Positions 1-4,271 of a DNA stretch of 5,953 nt are shown piece by piece. The first letter of the stretch is position 1; each line of letters begins with the position of its first letter. The notes beneath the pieces are model-generated. The model saw nothing but the letters and a program-made list of their open reading frames with translations, did not search any database and had not been told where the DNA came from. The position numbers and the translations under genes were made by a program. The stretch covers positions 1 through 5,953 of the forward strand of contig CAZQSU010000151.1 of assembly GCA_964595905.1 (NCBI GenBank). The letters run 5' to 3'. The DNA is from JAFDWI01 sp964595905. Its GTDB lineage: Bacteria; Actinomycetota; Acidimicrobiia; Acidimicrobiales; Iamiaceae.

Positions 1-1480
1 TCGAGCCGCCGCCGATCTCGTTGCCGTTGCAGACGATGTCGTAGGCGTAGGCCAGGGCCGACCCCGGGTCGGTGTCGAAGGTGTCGAGACATTCGGCCTT
101 GGGTGAGGTGAAGGCGTGGTGCACCGCCGTCCAGGCTCCGCCGCCGACCGCGACGTCCTCGGTTTCCGACGTCGGCTCGAACATCGGGGCATCGACCACC
201 CACACGAACGCCCACGCGGATTCGTCGATCAGCCCGGCCCGGTGACCGACCTCGATCCGGGCGGCACCCAGCAGCGCTCTGGTCGAGTGCAACGGTCCCG
301 CCCCGAAGAAGATGCAGTCGCCGGGCGACGCCCCGGCATGGGCCGCCAGCCCGGCGCGCTCGGCGTCCGAGAGGTTCTTGGCGACCGGACCGGTCAGTTC
401 GCCGTCCTCGCCGACGAGCACGTAGGCGAGGCCCTTGGCGCCGCGGGCCTTGGCCCAGTCCTGCCAGCCGTCGAGCACCTTGCGGGTCTGGGACGCCCCG
501 CCCGGCATGACCACCGCACCGACATACGGCGCCTGGAACACCCGGAACGTGGTGTCGGCGAAGTACGCCGTGCAGTCGACGAGTTCCAGGTCGAAGCGGA
601 GGTCGGGCTTGTCGGATCCGTAGCGTGCCATGGCCTCGGCATGGGTGATCCGGGCGATCGGCCGGGGCACCTCGTGGCCGATCAGTCTCCAGAGCGCCGC
701 CACCAGTTCCTCACCGAGCGCGATCACGTCGTCTTCGGTGACGAAACTCATCTCGATGTCGAGCTGGGTGAACTCGGGCTGGCGGTCGGCGCGGAAGTCC
801 TCGTCGCGGTAGCACCGGGCGATCTGGAAGTAGCGCTCGAATCCCGACACCATGAGGAGCTGCTTGAACAGCTGGGGGCTCTGGGGCAACGCGTAGAAGG
901 AACCGGGCTGGAGCCGCGCGGGGACGAGGAAGTCGCGGGCGCCCTCGGGGGTGGAGCGGGTGAGCGTCGGCGTCTCGATCTCGACGAAATCGCGGTCGTG
1001 GAGCAGGTCTCGGGCGGTGCGGTTGACCTCACTGCGCAGGCGCAGCGCGGCCGCCGAGCCCGCGCGACGCAGGTCGAGATACCGGTACTTGTAGCGGACC
1101 GCGTCGCTCAGTGGGGTGGCTTCGTGCTCCTCGATCGGGAAGGGCAGCGGGGCCGACTCGCTCAGGACCTCCAACTCGACGACCCCGACCTCGATGTCGC
1201 CGGTGGGAAGGTTGGGGTTGTCGTTGCCGTCGGGGCGGCGCCGGACCTGCCCGACGACCCGGAGGCAGAACTCAGAGCGCAACGGGTGGGCGATCGCTTC
1301 GTCTTCGACGACCACCTGGACGATGCCGGATGCGTCCCGGAGGTCGATGAACGCGACGCCACCGTGGTCGCGGCGGTTCGCCACCCAACCGCACAGCGCC
1401 ACGTCCTCTCCGACGTCGCTCTCACGCAGCTCACCGCAGGAGTGGGTGCGCAGGCCGGTGGCCGTGTCGGTCGATTCCAT
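1..1480 (-). CDS. aspS: Aspartyl-tRNA synthetase, 3' end cut by window edge
   Basis: Class IIb aminoacyl-tRNA synthetase that charges tRNA(Asp) with aspartate in the cytoplasm. 493 residues are visible; bacterial AspRS is usually about 590, so roughly 100 C-terminal residues, including motif 3, are lost. Order seen: OB-fold anticodon-binding domain (about 1-115, GWVANRRDHGG), KYRYLDLRR linker (131-139), motif 1 region (IETPTLTRSTPEGARDF, 168-184), PQSPQLFKQ (199-207), motif 2 (CYRDEDFRADRQPEFTQLD, 223-241), bacterial GAD insert (about 280-410), then WTAVHHAFTSPK and NEIGGGS at the edge. Start: ATG at 1480 has AAGAGGA 7 bases upstream; an in-frame ATG at 1486 overlaps the hisS stop as ATGA, but that purine run would touch it. 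His39 and Gly85 match the residues reported for non-discriminating AspRS. Identity is certain; tRNA(Asn) recognition is inferred. Confidence 0.97.
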   Translation of the reverse strand, partial: MESTDTATGLRTHSCGELRESDVGEDVALCGWVANRRDHGGVAFIDLRDASGIVQVVVEDEAIAHPLRSEFCLRVVGQVRRRPDGNDNPNLPTGDIEVGVVELEVLSESAPLPFPIEEHEATPLSDAVRYKYRYLDLRRAGSAAALRLRSEVNRTARDLLHDRDFVEIETPTLTRSTPEGARDFLVPARLQPGSFYALPQSPQLFKQLLMVSGFERYFQIARCYRDEDFRADRQPEFTQLDIEMSFVTEDDVIALGEELVAALWRLIGHEVPRPIARITHAEAMARYGSDKPDLRFDLELVDCTAYFADTTFRVFQAPYVGAVVMPGGASQTRKVLDGWQDWAKARGAKGLAYVLVGEDGELTGPVAKNLSDAERAGLAAHAGASPGDCIFFGAGPLHSTRALLGAARIEVGHRAGLIDESAWAFVWVVDAPMFEPTSETEDVAVGGGAWTAVHHAFTSPKAECLDTFDTDPGSALAYAYDIVCNGNEIGGGS

Positions 1481-1482
1481 GC

Positions 1483-2778
1483 TCATTCCTCTTCGTGGCT
1501 CGGGTCGTCGCCGATGGTGATCCGCAACGTGTCGACCAGTTGCTCCCGGGGGACGCGGGTCTGCGCCCCGGATTCTCGCGATCCGCGGAGTGGGCGCAAC
1601 GATGCGACCCCGTTGCCCACTTCGTCGGGGCCGATGATGACCGCCACGGCCGCTCCTGACCGGTCGGCCACCTTCATCTGGGCCCGCATCGAACGACCGT
1701 CGAAGGCGCGGTCGGCGGAGATGCCGGCCCGGCGCAACTCGGTGGTGATCAGCGTCGCCTCTTCTCCACCGGTCGTGTCGACGACGAAGACGTCGACCGC
1801 CCTGTGATGCAGCGGGAAGACGCCTTCGGCGTCGCAGGCGAGCAGCACCCGCTCGATGCCGGAGCCGAACCCGATGCCGGGCGTGTCGGGGCCGCCCATC
1901 TCGGCGACGAGGCCGTCGTACCGTCCGCCGCCCAGGATGGTGGACTGGGCGGCGTCGAGCGCGTCGGAGACGATCTCGAAGGTGGTGTGGGTGTAGTAGT
2001 CGAGCCCGCGCACCAGCGTCGGGGCCCGTTCATAGGGGATGCCGAGGCCGTCGAGGCCCTCGAGAACGTGGGCGAAGTGGTCGGCCGCCTCGGCCGAGAG
2101 CGAATCGGTGATCCGCGGGGCACCGGTGACCACGGCCCGGGTCGCCTCGCGTTTCGAATCCAGCACGCGCATCGGATGGTCGTCGACCTTGGCGGCGTCG
2201 GCCGGGTCGAGCGCTTCCCGCCGTTCCGCGAGCCAGGCCCGTACCGTCGCCACGTAGGAGGCGCGGTCGTCCCGGGTTCCCATGGAGTTCACCAGCAACC
2301 GGATCTGTCGCAGGCCGAGCGACGAGAGGTGGTCCCACCCCAGGGCGACGACTTCGATGTCGAGGTCGGGATCGGCGGAGCCGAGCGCCTCGACGCCGAG
2401 CTGATGGTGCTGGCGCAGACGACCGGCCTGGGGCCGTTCGTACCGGAAGCTCGGCGCCGCGTAGTACACCTTCCATGGCGTGACCGGGTGATGCTGGACG
2501 AATGCCCGGACGATCGACGCGGTGCCCTCGGGGCGGAGCGCGAGGTGGCGGTCGCCCTTGTCGTGGAAGTCGTACATCTCCTTGGTGACGACGTCGGTGC
2601 CCTCCCCGACCCGTTGGAACACCCCGATGTCCTCGAACATCGGCGACTGGACGAGGCCGTAGCCGGCCCGCCCGGCGTGCGCGGTGAACCTGGCGATCAG
2701 GGCCTCCCAGCGAGCCGACTCGGGTGGCAGCACGTCGCGGGTCCCGATGGGCGCATCGAAGGTCGGGCCGCTGGTCAC
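1483..2778 (-). CDS. hisS: Histidyl-tRNA synthetase
   Basis: Class IIa synthetase that charges tRNA(His) with histidine; normally a cytoplasmic homodimer. 431 residues, the usual bacterial length. Visible motifs in order: APIGTRDVLP (9-18) at the N-terminus; LRPEGTA (81-87); motif 2, FRYERPQAGRLRQHHQLGVE (111-130); histidine-specific LVRGLDYYT (255-263); ILGGGRYDGL (281-290); motif 3, GIGFGSGIERVLL (301-313); and a C-terminal anticodon-binding domain (about 327-425). The open frame continues far upstream, antisense to the neighbouring lipoprotein gene, so I placed the start at GTG 2778, just before the conserved N-terminus. No Shine-Dalgarno sequence precedes it, but TAACCT lies 8 bases upstream, fitting a leaderless message. 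The motif 2 loop reads RQHHQ where E. coli has RQFHQ. The TGA stop at 1485-1483 is followed 2 bases later by aspS. Confidence 0.96.
   Translation of the reverse strand: MTSGPTFDAPIGTRDVLPPESARWEALIARFTAHAGRAGYGLVQSPMFEDIGVFQRVGEGTDVVTKEMYDFHDKGDRHLALRPEGTASIVRAFVQHHPVTPWKVYYAAPSFRYERPQAGRLRQHHQLGVEALGSADPDLDIEVVALGWDHLSSLGLRQIRLLVNSMGTRDDRASYVATVRAWLAERREALDPADAAKVDDHPMRVLDSKREATRAVVTGAPRITDSLSAEAADHFAHVLEGLDGLGIPYERAPTLVRGLDYYTHTTFEIVSDALDAAQSTILGGGRYDGLVAEMGGPDTPGIGFGSGIERVLLACDAEGVFPLHHRAVDVFVVDTTGGEEATLITTELRRAGISADRAFDGRSMRAQMKVADRSGAAVAVIIGPDEVGNGVASLRPLRGSRESGAQTRVPREQLVDTLRITIGDDPSHEEE
1487..1493 (-). promoter_or_regulatory. aspS ribosome binding site inside the end of hisS
   Basis: AAGAGGA on the minus strand lies within the last codons of hisS. 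It is 6-7 bases from the ATG at 1480 but adjacent to the ATG at 1486, which favours 1480 as the aspS start. Its position inside hisS and the ATGA/TGA overlap indicate translational coupling of the two synthetase genes. Confidence 0.6.
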
Positions 2779-2786
2779 GACGGCCG

Positions 2787-2792
2787 AGGTTA
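2787..2792 (-). promoter_or_regulatory. Putative -10 box of a leaderless hisS promoter
   Basis: TAACCT on the minus strand fits the actinobacterial TANNNT -10 pattern and ends 8 bases before the GTG start of hisS. With the usual 6-8 base gap, transcription would begin at or within two bases of the start codon. I see no good -35 hexamer; a weak TTCCGA lies about 20 bases further upstream. This is a short motif that could occur by chance. Confidence 0.4.
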
Positions 2793-2801
2793 CCGGAGGC
2801 C

Positions 2802-2824
2802 TTCCGATCGGTCGGAACCGGTTC
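2802..2824. promoter_or_regulatory. Inverted repeats in the divergent hisS/capA promoter region
   Basis: TTCCGA (2802-2807) and TCGGAA (2812-2817) form an inverted repeat around a 4-base centre. It also contains the palindrome CCGATCGG (2804-2811) and overlaps the perfect 10-base palindrome GAACCGGTTC (2815-2824). The cluster sits about 24-46 bases upstream of the hisS start, over its expected -35 region, and about 45-67 bases upstream of the capA-like start. That is a sensible place for a shared operator, but no regulator can be named. Confidence 0.3.
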
Positions 2825-2856
2825 GTCGGGTGCCGGGGCGGCCCGGGGACGCCCGA

Positions 2857-2862
2857 TACGGT
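2857..2862 (+). promoter_or_regulatory. Putative -10 box of a leaderless capA-like promoter
   Basis: TACGGT matches TANNNT and ends exactly 6 bases before the ATG at 2869, so the expected transcription start is the A of the start codon. No Shine-Dalgarno-like purine run lies in the intervening TGGCCC. No convincing -35 element is seen. Confidence 0.45.
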
Positions 2863-2868
2863 TGGCCC

Positions 2869-3981
2869 ATGGCGCCGAACCCGACCCGGAGGGGTCTCGC
2901 GATCGTATTGTCGATCGTCGTCCTGACGAGCGGGTGCTCGTCGGGTTCCGACTCGGATCGCACCCACACCGCTCCTGATCCCGACGCGGTGGTGACGACC
3001 GCGCCCGCGGGCCTGCCGACGACGAGGTCGCCTTCGACGACGGTCCCGAGAGCCGCGGCCCGGATCACCATCAACTTCGCGGGCGACATCAACTTCGAAG
3101 ACCAACGTGCCCAGTTCCTCGCCTCGAACCCCGGGGCGATCCTCGGCGCGATCACGCCCGTGCTCGCCGATGCAGACCTGACCGTGGTGAACCTCGAGAC
3201 GGCCGTGACCGAACGCGGCACGCCTGCGCCGAAGGCCTTCACCTTCCGGACCGGGCCCGAAGCCCTCGACGTGTTGCGCGACGCCGGTGTCGACGTCGCA
3301 TCGATCGCGAACAACCACGGTCTGGATTTCGGGCCGGACGGGGTGCCCGATGCGCTCGCGGCGTCGAGATCCGAGGATTTTCCGATCATCGGGATCGGTG
3401 AGAACGAGGCCCGGGCACTGGAGCCCTACCGTAAGACGATCCGAGGCCACCGGGTGGCGGTGATCGGGGCGACCCAGGTGCTCGATGACGCGCTGATCCC
3501 TGCGTGGACGGCAACCTCTGACCATCCCGGGCTGGCCTCGGCGAAACGGGTGGAGCAACTGGTGGGCCAGGTCCGTCGGGTCCGACCGACCACCGACACC
3601 TTGGTGGTCTTCCTGCATTGGGGGATCGAACGCGAGACCTGCCCGAGCCAGTCGCAGAAGGAGCTCGCGCTGCAATTGGTGGGTGCCGGCGCGGACATCG
3701 TCGTCGGGGGCCATGCCCACCGGTTGCAGGGCGCTGGCCGGATGGACGACGCGATCGTCGGTTATGGCCTCGGCAACTTCGCGTTCTACGCGGGAAGCCC
3801 GGCGGCCGCCGCCACGGGGGTCTTGCAGGTGCAGGTGGGTGGGGACGAGCCAGCCGGGTACCAGTGGAAGCCCGCCGCGATCGACGGGAACGGGTCTCCG
3901 CTACCGCTGACCGGTCAGGCCGCTGATGATGCCGTTGCGGCGTGGAACGCCCTGCGCGGGTGTACCGGCCTGGCCGCCTGA
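2869..3981 (+). CDS. CapA / PGA_cap-family metallophosphatase-like lipoprotein
   Basis: A 370-residue exported protein of the CapA (poly-gamma-glutamate capsule) family, which has a calcineurin-like metallophosphoesterase fold. The N-terminus is a lipoprotein signal: Arg7-Arg8, a hydrophobic stretch (9-20), then TSGC with Cys23 as the lipid-modified residue; Thr at -3 is less common than Leu. A Ser/Thr/Pro-rich linker follows (about 24-64). Candidate metal-site motifs in order: FAGDINF (70-76), NLETAVT (108-114), ANNHGLDFG (147-155), LHWGIE (249-254), GGHAHRLQ (280-287) and YGLGNFAFY (299-307). The ATG at 2869 gives a correct signal peptide; the frame stays open upstream antisense to hisS, but that part is not credible protein. 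The gene is a single unit facing away from hisS and towards rel. Family membership is firm. Substrate is unknown, and no pgsB/pgsC capsule genes are in view, so a polyglutamate role is not supported. Confidence 0.9.
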   Translation: MAPNPTRRGLAIVLSIVVLTSGCSSGSDSDRTHTAPDPDAVVTTAPAGLPTTRSPSTTVPRAAARITINFAGDINFEDQRAQFLASNPGAILGAITPVLADADLTVVNLETAVTERGTPAPKAFTFRTGPEALDVLRDAGVDVASIANNHGLDFGPDGVPDALAASRSEDFPIIGIGENEARALEPYRKTIRGHRVAVIGATQVLDDALIPAWTATSDHPGLASAKRVEQLVGQVRRVRPTTDTLVVFLHWGIERETCPSQSQKELALQLVGAGADIVVGGHAHRLQGAGRMDDAIVGYGLGNFAFYAGSPAAAATGVLQVQVGGDEPAGYQWKPAAIDGNGSPLPLTGQAADDAVAAWNALRGCTGLAA

Positions 3982-3991
3982 ACCCGCACGC

Positions 3992-4189
3992 CTACGTATC
4001 GTTGCACGACCCAGCGTGCCCGCGGGCACAGGAAGGTGGACCCGACCGAGTCTGCCCGCGGGCAGGCACCCCGGGCCTGGCCACTCGTGCCCGCGGGCAC
4101 GGGCCGCCGACCCGCCCGAGCGTGCCTGCGGGCAGCAACTGGCGGCAAGGGCGCGACGATCCAGAAGCCGGCTGCGTCGACGGGTTCAT
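3992..4189 (-). CDS. Doubtful 65-residue ORF with a strong Shine-Dalgarno sequence
   Basis: An ATG at 4189 is preceded by AGGAGG (4202-4197) at a 7-base gap, the best ribosome binding site in the window. The frame runs 65 codons to TAG at 3992. It starts MNPSTQPASGSSRP and then crosses all four palindromes, which it reads in different frames because their spacing is not a constant multiple of three. The product is rich in Arg, Gly, Pro and Cys, with no domain, signal peptide or membrane segment. It starts 82 bases after the rel stop and could be read from rel transcripts. The repeat-driven composition argues against a real protein; the ribosome binding site argues for a look. I do not recognise it. 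Confidence 0.15.
   Translation of the reverse strand: MNPSTQPASGSSRPCRQLLPAGTLGRVGGPCPRARVARPGVPARGQTRSGPPSCARGHAGSCNDT
4016..4135. repeat. Array of four 12-base palindromes at 35-36 base spacing
   Basis: The core TGCCCGCGGGCA occurs at 4017-4028, 4053-4064 and 4088-4099; a fourth copy at 4123-4134 has one change (TGCCTGCGGGCA). The centres are 36, 35 and 35 bases apart. Copy 1 extends to a perfect 14-base palindrome (4016-4029), copy 2 to 14 (4052-4065) and copy 3 to 16 (4086-4101). The spacers are partly related: GACCCGACCGAG (4039-4050) and GACCCGCCCGAG (4109-4120) each end 2 bases before a core, and copy 1 is preceded by GACCCAGCG (4008-4016). This looks like a degenerate 35-base tandem repeat in which the palindrome is best kept. 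Each copy could also fold as a 5-6 base-pair hairpin with a CGCG loop. Function is unknown. Confidence 0.85.
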
Positions 4190-4216
4190 CTGCGCTCCTC
4201 CTGATCGTCGAATCGT

Positions 4217-4248
4217 CTGCCCACCAACCTAGACAGCAGGTGGGACAG
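4217..4248. terminator. Stem-loop after the rel stop, possible bidirectional terminator
   Basis: CTGCCCACC (4217-4225) pairs with GGTGGG (4239-4244) and CAG (4246-4248), giving 9 base pairs with one bulged base and a 13-base loop. It begins 23 bases beyond the rel stop codon and lies between convergent genes. There is no T-run on either side, so it is not a classical intrinsic terminator, although U-poor terminators have been proposed in actinobacteria. Confidence 0.35.
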
Positions 4249-4271
4249 CCGAGACCCGCTCACCCGTCCGC

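Larger units (their letters stand above)
3982..4271. other. Convergent intergenic region between capA-like gene and rel
   Basis: 290 bases separate the stop codons of two genes facing each other. From left to right it holds 34 bases of unremarkable sequence with a TACGTA palindrome, a four-copy palindrome array (4016-4135), about 80 bases with no clear structure except an AGGAGG motif on the minus strand, and a stem-loop (4217-4248) near the rel stop. No tRNA, conserved RNA or convincing gene is seen. Confidence 0.75.

Noticed and set aside
116..1807. 563-codon open frame on the plus strand
   Set aside because: It lies antisense to aspS and the end of hisS, both certain genes. Its product is a low-complexity Gly/Arg/Asp/Val-rich sequence with no recognisable motif, as expected opposite GC-rich coding sequence.
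1804..2868. Upstream extension of the capA-like frame to give a 725-residue protein
   Set aside because: The extension is antisense to hisS and shows no domain. Starting at 2869 gives a proper lipoprotein signal peptide, which would be buried inside the longer product.
2779..2868. T-box or other amino-acid-responsive leader before hisS
   Set aside because: The gap to the divergent gene is 90 bases, the -10-like box is 8 bases from the start codon, and no specifier stem or antiterminator sequence is visible.
2779..3720. Upstream extension of the hisS frame to give a 745-residue protein
   Set aside because: The extra part is antisense to the capA-like gene and Arg/Gly-rich without motifs. HisRS of normal length starts at the GTG at 2778.
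4016..4135. CRISPR array
   Set aside because: The repeats are only 12-16 bases and fully palindromic, the spacers are related to one another, there are just four copies, and no cas gene is near.
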